Counted from the first letter of the stretch, positions 51,276 to 59,197 are shown. The stretch is DNA of 64,000 bases from Raoultibacter massiliensis (GCF_900199545.1 NZ_LT962670.1:852379-916378), one strand, 5' to 3'. Made by a program: numbers and translations. The notes: a model not told the origin generated them from the sequence alone.

Positions 51276-52667
51276 CTAAGGATTGCACTTGCTGCAGGCC
51301 CCGTATCCGCGGGCGATTGCATCCGATTTGGATATGGGTATCTTGCTTTTCTTGAGATATCGGCATCCGTCGGCGTGGTATTTTTCTCCCGTTTCGGTTA
51401 TATAGACGGTGTAGCCCCCGTTGTCGGGCGCGCTGGCCGCAGCGGCTGCGGCCGCCGCTTCGGCTTCCGCCGCAGCTTTGGCTTCCGCTTCGGCGGCTGC
51501 TTCCGCTGCAGCCGCTTCTTCCGCGGCTTGTTTTTCCGCAGCCTCCTTTTCGGCCTGGATACGTGCCATCGCCTCGGTGTCTTTCTTCAGGGATAGCTTG
51601 ACCGTATGGCTTTTCTTCAGATCGAATACGTACGAGACCGGATCGGATGCGTAGATCGTCGCGTCGTCGGACAGGGCCGCCGCATCGATCGCAAACGTGT
51701 AGGATCCATCTTGGAAGTCGAGTTCGTACACTTTTCCCGGTTTTGCGTCATGGAGCTCGGATAAGCCCTTGCTCGCTCCTTCCGTGCACGTTATGAGCAC
51801 GGGAACCGTTTTGCCCGATTCCCATTCGCTCGCAGAAACGGAGAAGGAGAGTACGGCGGCTTCCTCCTTCTCGGCGGCCCCGTTCTGCTCGGCGCGTTGC
51901 GGGGATTCTGCTACGGTGGTTGACGGATTGCTGGAATCGGGTGCAGCTGGCGGAGATCCCGCTCCGAAAGCAACGGAAACGCCGAGGAAGAGCGATAACA
52001 CCGACAGGGCTATCGAGGCTTTCGGGGCCTTGATGCCTATCTGAGTGTTTTTCGATAGGAGGAACAACGCTATCGAAGCAATGCCGCAGAGCACCCCTAA
52101 GGGGGCGAGCGGCTTTATGCAGCACAGGACGATTGCGACGAGGGCCAAGACGAGCGGCAGCATTGGAGGCGTTTTCCTCGTCTGCCGATTCGCCTTCGGG
52201 AGCTCTACGAAAGAAAAAGGCGTGTTGCCGGGGGAAGCTTCGGCGGCCTGCCTCCCTTTCGCCGGTTCGCGGTCCGCTACGCGATAGGGGGTTGATGGGC
52301 CGATGTCGGAAGCGGATTCGGGTTTCTTTTTGGCGGGCTCTTCGGCATGGCGTTCTTTTTCGCCAGCGGCTTCAAGGTAGGCGAGTCCTGCCTCGGTGAG
52401 CTTCAGCTTGCCAAGGGAGGGGCGGTCGATCAGGCCCCGTCCGTAGAGTTCAGATTGGGATTTCTTGAAGCGGTTTTCAAAAAGCGCTGTACTGCTGTGC
52501 CCGATCTTGTACGCCTTCTCGGCTCTGCTGAGCCCAAGGGCGGTTGCTACCTCTTTTTCAACAGCGGAGCTTGATCGCGGTCGACCGCTCTTCAAGGCTT
52601 CGATGATCGCTTTTCCTATGGCCTCTTCATCGGGAATGGTTTTTCTCGTGATAGGTTTTTCGTCCAT
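51276..52667 (-). CDS. Winged-helix / membrane / Ada-like zinc domain fusion protein
   Basis: A 463-aa protein of unusual layout. Residues ~1-100 look like an Mrr-N-type winged helix (IGKAIIEALKSG, GLIDRPSLGKLKLTEAGLAY). Two membrane helices lie near the middle (~170-235). An extracytoplasmic region with a beta-rich segment is followed by an Ala/Glu-rich helix of some 50 residues. The C-terminus is a short cysteine domain, EKYHADGCRYLKK...GYGACSKC, as found appended to secreted nucleases and Ada-like metal sites. An extended -10 (TGATACAAT) lies 75 nt upstream. Function unknown. Confidence 0.75.
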   Translation of the reverse strand: MDEKPITRKTIPDEEAIGKAIIEALKSGRPRSSSAVEKEVATALGLSRAEKAYKIGHSSTALFENRFKKSQSELYGRGLIDRPSLGKLKLTEAGLAYLEAAGEKERHAEEPAKKKPESASDIGPSTPYRVADREPAKGRQAAEASPGNTPFSFVELPKANRQTRKTPPMLPLVLALVAIVLCCIKPLAPLGVLCGIASIALFLLSKNTQIGIKAPKASIALSVLSLFLGVSVAFGAGSPPAAPDSSNPSTTVAESPQRAEQNGAAEKEEAAVLSFSVSASEWESGKTVPVLITCTEGASKGLSELHDAKPGKVYELDFQDGSYTFAIDAAALSDDATIYASDPVSYVFDLKKSHTVKLSLKKDTEAMARIQAEKEAAEKQAAEEAAAAEAAAEAEAKAAAEAEAAAAAAAASAPDNGGYTVYITETGEKYHADGCRYLKKSKIPISKSDAIARGYGACSKCNP

Positions 52668-52742
52668 CGATGTCCTTTCGCCGGCTGAGGCGCGATATGC
52701 TCTTACGTACTCAGATGTTCAGTTAAATCCCCTGATGAGCTA

Positions 52743-52751
52743 ATTGTATCA
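52743..52751 (-). promoter_or_regulatory. Extended -10 TGATACAAT of the fusion-protein gene
   Basis: On the minus strand TGA precedes TACAAT (52748 to 52743), about 75 nt before the ATG at 52667. The 297-bp gap between the divergent genes shows no other clear element. Confidence 0.45.
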
Positions 52752-52964
52752 AACTATAAGTAAAACGATAAACATTAATTGGCATGAGGGGAGACCCGTC
52801 GAGCGCGCGAACCCGATCGACGGGCGCTGCCGTGTTTTGGGCAATCTCCCGGGGGCTGTGGGGTTTCAGGAATGCAACAGGAGGCGAAAAAGCGACGATG
52901 ACGGTCGTTTCGGGCGTATACTTCAGATCTTGCAATGCAAGATAAACGAATTGGCAAGGATCCG

Positions 52965-53762
52965 ATGCAGATGGCAAACCAGGGAGCAGCGCAGGTTGGT
53001 TCGAGCGAGCCTCATGGCGCGACAGGAAAGAAACGGCACGTAGCTCGGTGGGTGGCGGTTGCGCTGGCGGTGATCGTGCTGGTGTGCGCCGTGGGATTCG
53101 CCGTTTACGTAAACGACTACTACCGTGCCTCTTCGGGAAACGAGGTTTACCTGGCATCGACCACCGATCTCGAGGTGCACCGATCCGAAGGGATCGTCGC
53201 TTTCGGCAACCCTGATGCATCGGTGGGCGTCATCGTCTATCCGGGTGCCAAGGTCGCATACGACGCCTATGCGCCTCTCGCCCGGGAGCTTGCGGAGCGC
53301 GGGGTGTTCTGCGCCGTCGTCGAGGTTCCGTTCAACATAGCATTCTTCGACTCCAACGCCGCGTCACGTGTGATTGAGCTGTATCCGGATATCGAAACAT
53401 GGTATGTGGCGGGCCATTCGCTCGGGGGCGTTGTGGCATCGGGGTGGGCTGCCGATCATGTCGATGAGCTAAGCGGCGTGGTACTGCTTGCCTCGTACTC
53501 AACCGCCGATCTTTCTCAGAGCGGCCTGTCGGTGCTCTCGCTTTACGGGAGCGAGGACGAGGTGCTCAACCGCGATGCTTACGAAGATGCGCTTTCAAAC
53601 CTGCCGAGCGATTTTGAAGAGGGAGTTATCGTCGGCGGCAACCATGCGCAGTTCGGCAACTACGGCGAGCAGGCGGGCGACGGCGCAGCGGCGATCTCCC
53701 CGAAAGACCAGTGGGAAGAGACCGCCGACGCCATCGTGAGCTTTGCGGGCATAGCGGGCTAG
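52965..53762 (+). CDS. Membrane-anchored alpha/beta-hydrolase
   Basis: A 265-aa protein. One membrane helix at about residues 28-47 anchors an extracytoplasmic alpha/beta-hydrolase domain with the nucleophile elbow AGHSLGG, a catalytic Asp region (LYGSEDEVLNRD) and a His in GGNHAQFGNYG. This is the Abhydrolase_5 type (predicted carboxylesterase/lipase). The start is placed at ATG 52965 with AAGGA before it; 52971 is also possible. The stop codon lies inside a 9-bp tandem repeat. Confidence 0.85.
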   Translation: MQMANQGAAQVGSSEPHGATGKKRHVARWVAVALAVIVLVCAVGFAVYVNDYYRASSGNEVYLASTTDLEVHRSEGIVAFGNPDASVGVIVYPGAKVAYDAYAPLARELAERGVFCAVVEVPFNIAFFDSNAASRVIELYPDIETWYVAGHSLGGVVASGWAADHVDELSGVVLLASYSTADLSQSGLSVLSLYGSEDEVLNRDAYEDALSNLPSDFEEGVIVGGNHAQFGNYGEQAGDGAAAISPKDQWEETADAIVSFAGIAG

Positions 53763-53789
53763 GCGGGCTAAGCGGGTTATGCCGGCTAA
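53745..53789 (+). repeat. Five 9-bp tandem repeats across the hydrolase stop codon
   Basis: Units GCGGGCATA, GCGGGCTAG, GCGGGCTAA, GCGGGTTAT and GCCGGCTAA follow each other without gaps. The unit is three codons long, and the hydrolase stop (TAG 53760-53762) is in the second unit; later units carry in-frame TAA codons. Confidence 0.8.
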
Positions 53790-53931
53790 GTGGACGCGGC
53801 GATCGCTCGACTGCGTTGCGATGCGACGCTGATGCTGCACGTTGGCTCTCTTGGGATTGCATGCAGCCCGTGCTTGCCGACACGCCCTTGCGTGCACGCC
53901 GAAATCGAAAATATGGCAAAATTCGCCTTTT

Positions 53932-53957
53932 CACGCGCAGGGGATTGCCTGCGCGTG
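53932..53957 (+). other. 10-bp perfect hairpin in the 470-bp gap before yjdF
   Basis: CACGCGCAGG (53932-53941) and CCTGCGCGTG (53948-53957) enclose a 6-nt loop. No U-run follows directly. It may still mark the end of the hydrolase transcript. No convincing gene lies in 53790-54059. Confidence 0.4.
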
Positions 53958-54059
53958 CGATGCGTCTGGCTCGTGGCTCGGCGCGACGGTTGGATCTTTT
54001 CCGCATGGATTAGCCTGTTGCAGCCGTCAATGGTTTTCGCCCTTTATCCGCACCTGCGC

Positions 54060-54065
54060 TATACT
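54060..54065 (+). promoter_or_regulatory. -10 TATACT before the yjdF leader
   Basis: TATACT at 54060-54065 places a transcript start near 54072 and gives a ~160-nt structured leader before the yjdF ATG. The -35 is weak. Confidence 0.45.
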
Positions 54066-54071
54066 GAGTAC

Positions 54072-54225
54072 TGCGAAGATAAAAACACGATCCGGCCGGT
54101 AGTCCGGATGCGGAGTCGATAAGCCGCCGCCCTTCGATGAACAAGTTCGAACCAGGCGAGCAGATCGACCCGTCAGTAACCTGCCTCCTTGGTTGTCCCT
54201 TCTTCGCGCGGTACAACGACATAGG
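54072..54225 (+). promoter_or_regulatory. Probable yjdF-motif (azaaromatic) riboswitch leader
   Basis: The ~160-nt leader is rich in pairable segments (ATCCGG/CCGGAT around 54093-54111, GCGG/CCGC at 54113-54130, GCGAAG with a distal CTTCG) and directly precedes a YjdF-family gene. YjdF genes are characteristically preceded by the yjdF RNA, which responds to azaaromatic compounds. The end of the leader (TAGGAGGA) is the ribosome binding site, consistent with translational control. Identification rests on gene context and visible structure; I could not run a covariance model. Confidence 0.6.
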
Positions 54226-54232
54226 AGGATTC

Positions 54233-54694
54233 ATGCAGGTCAATTCATCATCGACATTGACGATACTTCACGACGGCCAATTTTGGGTTGGAATTTGCGA
54301 ACATGAAGACGGCGGCGCGTACGAGGCGCGCCGCATCGTGTTCGGACCCCATGAGCCGACTGACGAGGTCGTTCTCGCATTTGTGTGCGAGCAATGGGGC
54401 AAGCTGGGATTCGGCGCGAACATGCGTCCCTCTCTTTCCGATGACAGGGAAGCGAGGGAGACGGAGCTGTTAAAACGTCCAACGAAAATCAATCCTAAGC
54501 GGATGCAGCGAACGATACACCGCGAAATCGAGCGACGCGGCGTCAGCACGAAAGCCCAACAGGCCATACGCGATGGATACGAGGCGGGCAAATCCGATCG
54601 AAGGAAGCAAGGACGAGAGGAGCGGCTTCTCGCTGAGGAGCGCCGCTACGAGTTCAGACGGCAAAAGCGCAAAGAGAAGAAGCGCGGGCACTGA
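54233..54694 (+). CDS. yjdF: YjdF-family protein (DUF2992)
   Basis: A 153-aa protein. The N-terminal half has the family hallmark LTILHDGQFWVGI and EARRIVFGPHEPTDEVVLAF; the C-terminal ~50 residues are highly charged and helical, ending in a Lys/Arg-rich tail. AGGAGG precedes the ATG at 54233. The molecular function is unknown; regulation by an azaaromatic-sensing RNA in relatives suggests a role in toxin or heterocycle tolerance. Confidence 0.9.
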   Translation: MQVNSSSTLTILHDGQFWVGICEHEDGGAYEARRIVFGPHEPTDEVVLAFVCEQWGKLGFGANMRPSLSDDREARETELLKRPTKINPKRMQRTIHREIERRGVSTKAQQAIRDGYEAGKSDRRKQGREERLLAEERRYEFRRQKRKEKKRGH

Positions 54695-54754
54695 GAGCTG
54701 CATTGGCTTGCTTGCGCAGTGGCGTCGGGCTTCGATCGCGTGCGAGCAGCGGCG

Positions 54755-55639
54755 TTAAAACAGTCCCATCTGATTCGGCTCTCTTTTCTTGTATGCATCG
54801 ATGATATCGGGCATGCGGTAAAGCAGACCTGCCTCCTTGCAGAGCTTCCGCAGCAGGGCAAGGGCTTCGCGCTTTCGCGGGGAGTTGCACAGGTAGCGAT
54901 CCCCGAATTCCTCACGGTAGCATTGGGGCAGGCTGGGTGAGACGGCCTTGAGGCGGTCAAGGAAGTATTCCTTCTGCCCCGTCCTCATGGTTACGCCTCC
55001 CATGCTGTATATGAACCGCGCTCCTGCCTGATGCGCGGCCTCCACTATCGATTCGATCGAAGCGTCGTCATCGGTGATGTGCGGCAGCAAGGGTGTGAAG
55101 AGGATGCCGCAGAACAGGTTGGCGTCGGCTAGCTCGCGTAGGGCGGCAAGCCGCCTCGAGGGAGATGGCGCGCCCGGTTCGATGATGCTCGCAAGCGCGT
55201 CGTCGGTTGTCGTGACGGTGAGTTTGACGATTGCCGAGTGTTGCTGGCTTATGCGCTGCAGCACATCGATGTCGCGCGTGACGAGCGATCCTTTCGTGTC
55301 AATCGATACGCCGAATCCGTATTGGTCGATGAGCTGAAGCGCCCCGCGTGTTATCTCGAGCTCCCGCTCGAACGGGTTGTATGTATCGGACATGGCGCCG
55401 ATGCCCACGACACCCTTGTTTCGTCGGGAGCGCAGCTCTCGATTGAGGATGGCGAGCGCGTCGAACTTGACGCGCACTTCATCGAACTTATCGATGCGGT
55501 AGCAATCGCTGCGGCTATCGCAGTAGATGCAGCCGTGGCAGCATCCTTTGTACAGGTTCATGTTGTAATCGATGCCGAACCACTGCGCGTTGTCGTAGCG
55601 GACTTTCTGGAGGATCGATTTTGCTTTGATTGTTTTCAT
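54755..55639 (-). CDS. SPL-family radical SAM protein (copy 1)
   Basis: A 294-aa protein with GCCHGCIYCDSR (CxxxCxxC) near residue 33 for the radical SAM cluster, then TKGSLVTRDIDVLQRI and a C-terminal region ending MPDIIDAYKKRE...MGLF. It is a paralogue of the protein at 59253 (both share WFGIDY, GCIYCD, VTRDIDVL, GQKEYF). The family (Rv2578c/spore photoproduct lyase-like) is widespread but mostly uncharacterised. The ATG is 11 bp downstream of a 17-bp perfect hairpin and has a poor ribosome binding site. Confidence 0.88.
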   Translation of the reverse strand: MKTIKAKSILQKVRYDNAQWFGIDYNMNLYKGCCHGCIYCDSRSDCYRIDKFDEVRVKFDALAILNRELRSRRNKGVVGIGAMSDTYNPFERELEITRGALQLIDQYGFGVSIDTKGSLVTRDIDVLQRISQQHSAIVKLTVTTTDDALASIIEPGAPSPSRRLAALRELADANLFCGILFTPLLPHITDDDASIESIVEAAHQAGARFIYSMGGVTMRTGQKEYFLDRLKAVSPSLPQCYREEFGDRYLCNSPRKREALALLRKLCKEAGLLYRMPDIIDAYKKREPNQMGLF

Positions 55640-55650
55640 GCGCCCATCAT

Positions 55651-55691
55651 AGCAGGGCAAAGCGGACAGGGTGCGTCCGCTTTGCCCTGCT
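55651..55691. repeat. 17-bp perfect inverted repeat
   Basis: The arms 55651-55667 (starting AGCAGGGCAAAG) and 55675-55691 are perfectly complementary with a 7-nt loop. It fills the gap between the Bro-N gene stop and the radical SAM start. No U-run follows on the minus strand. Its centre GGACAGGGTGCGTCC resembles the centre of the hairpin at 61498-61524. Confidence 0.8.
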
Positions 55692-55694
55692 GCT

Positions 55695-56636
55695 TCACTT
55701 CCGCTGTTTTGGAAAGAATTCGAACGGCTTGTTTTCGAGCGACTGTGCTTCGATGACCTCGGAGAGAATCCTTCCGAAGTTCGGAGCGGTTTTCTCTGTG
55801 ATTGCCGGGTGCCCGATCCTTTCCTCAGATGCTTTCCGCACGATGCCGACGACCTCGCCGCCGGCCTTCGCGACCTCGCGATGCGCGGGGCGCGTTTCGG
55901 AATCAGTTGACCGGGTGATTCCGGCAGCCGTCGTTTCTGCGAGCGTTGTGAGGGCGGGCTCCATATCGCCCGTGTTGTCGCGTAAGCTTTCCTTGGTGAG
56001 GCCCTTGAAATTCCGGTATTCGCGTGCCGGCATTTCCGACCAAGCGCGATAAATGTCGTTGGTGAGTATGGCGTATTCGAAGTCGCGTGCCGCTCCACGG
56101 ACTTCCTCTTCGCGTGCAAGGGTGCCTGGTGCGTGCGCGGGGCAAAGCCGTTGGCTTATCCACTCTTCGTTATAGCCTTTTTGGCGGTAGTATCCGATCG
56201 CCCTTTCTATGGCGAGTTCGGGATCGAACGTCTCATCGATGCGCTCTTTGCCTACTTTGGCAAGCCAAAGCTTGAAAGGCTCCGCCTTGGGCGAGGGGAT
56301 TATCTGCACGAGCCGCAGAATCTGCTCGGTTGTGCCGACGTCGGTAATGCGCATTTTGCCGTCGGGGGCCTTCATCTTCAAACCGTTACAATTTGTAACG
56401 GTTTGATTTCCCTCGTCGAAAAGCCTTTTCTTCAGTACTCTCCAATATGCTTGCGGGTTTTTGCTTTCTGTCAGAACCGCGATGACGTCGACGATGGAAA
56501 AATACCAATCCTCATCTTCAGCGCTCCAGAGCAATCTGATTTCGCAACCTTCGAAAAGCTGCATTTCGTTGCGGAGCGTTCTTTCTGCTTCGGTTTGGTG
56601 CACGGTGCGTGCGCGATCGACCTCGGTTTGGTGCAT
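55695..56636 (-). CDS. Bro-N domain protein, probably SOS-regulated
   Basis: A 313-aa protein. Residues ~25-125 form a BRO-N domain (FEGCEIRLLWSAEDEDWYFS, SIVDVIAVLT, RITDVGTTEQILRLVQ, FKLWLAKVGKERIDE); the rest is helical and charged. Chromosomal members include E. coli DinD. The N-terminus has a short duplicated HQTE segment; a later ATG at 56564 is an alternative start. A promoter with a LexA-type box lies 130 bp upstream, supporting DNA-damage control. The molecular role is unknown. Confidence 0.85.
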   Translation of the reverse strand: MHQTEVDRARTVHQTEAERTLRNEMQLFEGCEIRLLWSAEDEDWYFSIVDVIAVLTESKNPQAYWRVLKKRLFDEGNQTVTNCNGLKMKAPDGKMRITDVGTTEQILRLVQIIPSPKAEPFKLWLAKVGKERIDETFDPELAIERAIGYYRQKGYNEEWISQRLCPAHAPGTLAREEEVRGAARDFEYAILTNDIYRAWSEMPAREYRNFKGLTKESLRDNTGDMEPALTTLAETTAAGITRSTDSETRPAHREVAKAGGEVVGIVRKASEERIGHPAITEKTAPNFGRILSEVIEAQSLENKPFEFFPKQRK

Positions 56637-56764
56637 AGCTTCGCCATCCTTTCCTTCGAAAGCCTTGATAGTGCATTGGTTTGGATTGGCGGACTGGATG
56701 GGATGCCAAAACAGCGTAGGGCGCCGGCCTGAATTCGGAAAGGCATGTCCGCTTCGATGAGTCG

Positions 56765-56793
56765 ATTATACCGAACAAACGTTCTTATAACAA
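56765..56793 (-). promoter_or_regulatory. LexA-box promoter of the Bro-N gene
   Basis: On the minus strand TTGTTA (56793-56788) and TATAAT (56770-56765) have a 17-bp spacer. Inside the spacer lies CGAACAAACGTTCT (plus strand 56772-56785), a perfect GAAC-N4-GTTC SOS box of the Gram-positive/actinobacterial type. LexA bound here would block RNA polymerase directly. Confidence 0.75.
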
Positions 56794-56820
56794 GAGGGGT
56801 TCGAGAACTTTTCAGCCGTA

Positions 56821-56859
56821 TTGCATAAAAGGCCGGCCTGGCGAGCCGACCCTATGCAA
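56821..56859 (-). terminator. Intrinsic terminator of the SDR/NTF2 operon
   Basis: Read on the minus strand, GGTCGGC pairs with GCCGGCC (one G-U) around a 7-nt loop and is followed by TTTT; outer TTGCATA/TATGCAA arms extend the structure. It lies 72 bp after the NTF2-like gene stop. Confidence 0.7.
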
Positions 56860-56931
56860 ATCTTCCAGGCTGATTCTGCGCCGATTGTGCGGGATCAGCC
56901 TGTACCGGGTAAATCGTCGGCGAGCTGCGCG

Positions 56932-57279
56932 TTACGCCGGACGAATCACCATTTCCTGGATGAGGCTGTTATCGAGAGCGCAGCTGCCGTCGTTGCAGTT
57001 CTCGATTGTTGCAACCGCATGGACGACAACGCCGTTGTAGTCGGCGTAGAAATTGACGGTGCGTTCGTCGATGATGCGCGGATCGAGCATCGAAAACCCG
57101 CTCAGGACGAACTGGTTGTGATAGAACATGTCGATCGCTCGTTTTCCGTAGGTGTAGAAGTTCTCGAGGCCGATAAGCTGCGGGCAGTAATCGAACAGGC
57201 GACAGGTTTCGGTGAAGCACTCCGAGAGCGCCTTGTGATCTTTGTTCTGCATGGATTCGACGAAAGCTTGAATGATCAT
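56932..57279 (-). CDS. NTF2/SnoaL-like small protein
   Basis: A 115-aa protein of the NTF2-like cone fold: IQAFVESMQNKDHKALSECF, CPQLIGLENFYTYGKRAIDMF, VNFYADYNGVVVHAVATIE. Members act as isomerases, dehydratases or small ligand binders; steroid delta-isomerase and BaiE share the fold. It starts 10 bp after the stop of the HSDH-like SDR, so a joint role on a steroid or bile-acid-like substrate is conceivable. No catalytic residues can be assigned with confidence. Confidence 0.85.
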   Translation of the reverse strand: MIIQAFVESMQNKDHKALSECFTETCRLFDYCPQLIGLENFYTYGKRAIDMFYHNQFVLSGFSMLDPRIIDERTVNFYADYNGVVVHAVATIENCNDGSCALDNSLIQEMVIRPA

Positions 57280-57288
57280 CGGGGCCTC

Positions 57289-58068
57289 CTAGTAGACTTT
57301 CTCGGAATGCAAGAGCGCATCGGTGCCGCCGTCGACGAAGAGCACGACGCCGTTAACGCCGCGTGCTTCGGGCGAGGACAGAAAGGCGATCGCGTTTGCG
57401 ATTTCGGCGGGATCCATAAGCGGATCGCCGCCGTAGTTGGTGGGAACGGGCAGCGCCCGCACGGCAACGAGCATCTCGTCGGTAAGCTGGTCGGTCATGG
57501 CGGTGCGCACGTTGCCGGGCGCAACGGCGTTCACCCGGACGCCGCGTGCGCCCCAATCGGCGCTCATGCGGCGGGCCCAGCGGGCAAGCGCATATTTCGT
57601 GGCCGCGTAGAATGCATGGGCGCTCGCGGGGTCGTAGTTTTTGACGAGCTCGAGGATGCGGTCCTCGTCGGCTTGGTTGTTGAGCATGCCGACGACGTCC
57701 ATGCGCGCAGCTCCCTGCGCGATGGTGTTGGACGAGATGACCACGCAGTTGCCGCCCTTCTTCTCAAGCAGGTCGCGCACGCCGATCGCCATTTCGGTTG
57801 CCCCGAAGTAGTTGAGCGAGATGATGAGCGGAATGCTGCCGTTGGCTGCTGAGACGCCGGCGTTGCATATGATCGCATCGATGCCCTCGGGATATCGTTC
57901 GTGTAGCTCGGCTATCGCAGCTGCGCGTCCTTCTTTGGAGGCGAGGTTCGCGTCGATATCGCCGCCCTTGAGGTCGATGTTCACAACTTCGTGTCCATGC
58001 TCCTTCAATATCGAAGCAGTTTTAGCACCGATGCCGCTGCTGGCTCCGGTGATCACGTAGATACCCAT
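57289..58068 (-). CDS. SDR oxidoreductase, 3-alpha-hydroxysteroid dehydrogenase-like
   Basis: A 259-aa short-chain dehydrogenase. The cofactor loop is [12 protein letters not shown] at residues 7-18, followed by NAGVS, the catalytic Ser region CVVISSNT, and YAATK (Tyr-x3-Lys). Several blocks ([50 protein letters not shown]) resemble Comamonas 3-alpha-HSDH more than generic SDRs. AAGGA lies before the ATG at 58068. Eggerthellaceae are known to carry bile-acid HSDHs. The actual substrate needs assay. Confidence 0.87.
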   Translation of the reverse strand: MGIYVITGASSGIGAKTASILKEHGHEVVNIDLKGGDIDANLASKEGRAAAIAELHERYPEGIDAIICNAGVSAANGSIPLIISLNYFGATEMAIGVRDLLEKKGGNCVVISSNTIAQGAARMDVVGMLNNQADEDRILELVKNYDPASAHAFYAATKYALARWARRMSADWGARGVRVNAVAPGNVRTAMTDQLTDEMLVAVRALPVPTNYGGDPLMDPAEIANAIAFLSSPEARGVNGVVLFVDGGTDALLHSEKVY

Positions 58069-58232
58069 CGGCAAATCCTTATCTCGTTGATCCGTTCGCA
58101 TCCATGGGATGCATCGTAAAAGCCTGCGCATCATACCACGGCCGCGAGCAGGCTTTGTTTTCGATCTGCTAACGACGGGCGAGCAGCCCGTGTTGGTCGG
58201 GGGTCGGTAAGCTCTCCCGTATCGGTTTCTAA

Positions 58233-58261
58233 TTGACAAACAAATGTTCGTATAGTAGTAT
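58233..58261 (+). promoter_or_regulatory. Promoter with near-LexA box before the TfoX-N gene
   Basis: TTGACA (58233-58238) and TAGTAT (58256-58261) have a 17-bp spacer. Overlapping it is CAAACAAATGTTCG (58237-58250), one mismatch from the palindrome CGAACAAATGTTCG. The leader to the ATG at 58444 is GC-rich with many CGGCTGCC-type repeats. Confidence 0.45.
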
Positions 58262-58443
58262 GGCGCGAACGAACGAGGGCGTCACGGCCGGCTGCCGAGG
58301 AGCCGGCCGTGCGGGTGCTGGTTGCGAGAGGGCGGCCCAGGCGGCTGCCGAAGGGCGCGCAGGCGGCTGCATGCAAAGCCTGCGGCCTGGTCGCACGTTG
58401 CGAAGGCGCGGCTTGCGAAGGTCGCCGGAATAAAGGAGGCGTT

Positions 58444-58773
58444 ATGGCATCAAGCCGAGAATTCGTCGATTACGTGTGCGACCGGCTGGCGTCTGCGGGG
58501 CATATCCACGCACGCAAAATGTTCGGCGAGTACGGCATTTACTGCGAGGGGAAGTACTTCGGGCTTGTATGCGACGATCGCTTTCTGGTGAAAATCACCG
58601 AGGGGGGAGAGCGGCTTATGCCCGATTGTCCGCGCGGTATACCCTATGAAGGCGCTCGCGAGGCGTTTTTGATCGAAGATCTCGAAGATGCGGAATTCCT
58701 CGCCCAGCTTGTGCGCATCACGTGCGCCGAGTTGCCCGAGCCGAAACCGAGGAAGAGAAAGGCACGTCCATGA
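58444..58773 (+). CDS. TfoX N-terminal domain protein
   Basis: A 109-aa protein made only of the TfoX/Sxy N-terminal domain (ARKMFGEYGIYCEGKYFGLV, then LIEDLEDAEFLAQLVRIT) with a basic tail. AAAGGAGG precedes the ATG. It overlaps the PNPOx-like gene by 4 bp (ATGA). The TfoX C-domain is a separate gene at 19100. Function of stand-alone N-domains is unknown. Confidence 0.88.
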   Translation: MASSREFVDYVCDRLASAGHIHARKMFGEYGIYCEGKYFGLVCDDRFLVKITEGGERLMPDCPRGIPYEGAREAFLIEDLEDAEFLAQLVRITCAELPEPKPRKRKARP

Positions 58774-59192
58774 GGGACGTCGAGCAAACCATCGGGAATC
58801 TGATAGACAGCCAGAACACGTCGTTTCTCGGCTCGGTTGGCGAAGACGGGTTTCCAGGCGTCAAAGCCATGCTGCCCCCGCGCAAGCGGGAGGGCATCCG
58901 CACGTTCTACTTCACCACCAACACCTCGTCACGGCGCGTCGCCGATTATCGGCGCGACCCCAAGGCGTGCGTGTACTTCGTCGATCGTCGGTTCTTTCGG
59001 GGAGTCATGCTTCAGGGAGCCATGGAGGTCCTCGAAGATGCCTCCTCGAAAGAGATGATCTGGGAAGAGGGGGATACGCTTTACTACCCTCTCGGGGTCG
59101 CCGATCCCGACTACTGCGTGCTTCGGTTCACCGCCCTGCGCGGCCGCTTCTATCGGGATTTCTCGTCGGAAGATTTCGCCGTCGCCGAGTAG
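58770..59192 (+). CDS. Pyridoxamine 5'-phosphate oxidase-like flavin-binding protein
   Basis: A 140-aa split-barrel protein (SFLGSVGEDGFPGVKAML, TFYFTTNTSSRRVADYRRDP, CVYFVD...GVMLQGAMEVLED). The family binds FMN or F420/heme. It is translationally coupled to the TfoX-N gene. Substrate unknown. Confidence 0.88.
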   Translation: MRDVEQTIGNLIDSQNTSFLGSVGEDGFPGVKAMLPPRKREGIRTFYFTTNTSSRRVADYRRDPKACVYFVDRRFFRGVMLQGAMEVLEDASSKEMIWEEGDTLYYPLGVADPDYCVLRFTALRGRFYRDFSSEDFAVAE

Positions 59193-59197
59193 GGCTG

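Noticed and set aside
53914..54122. Small open frame before yjdF
   Set aside because: No ribosome binding site, no recognisable composition, and it overlaps the putative promoter and riboswitch leader.
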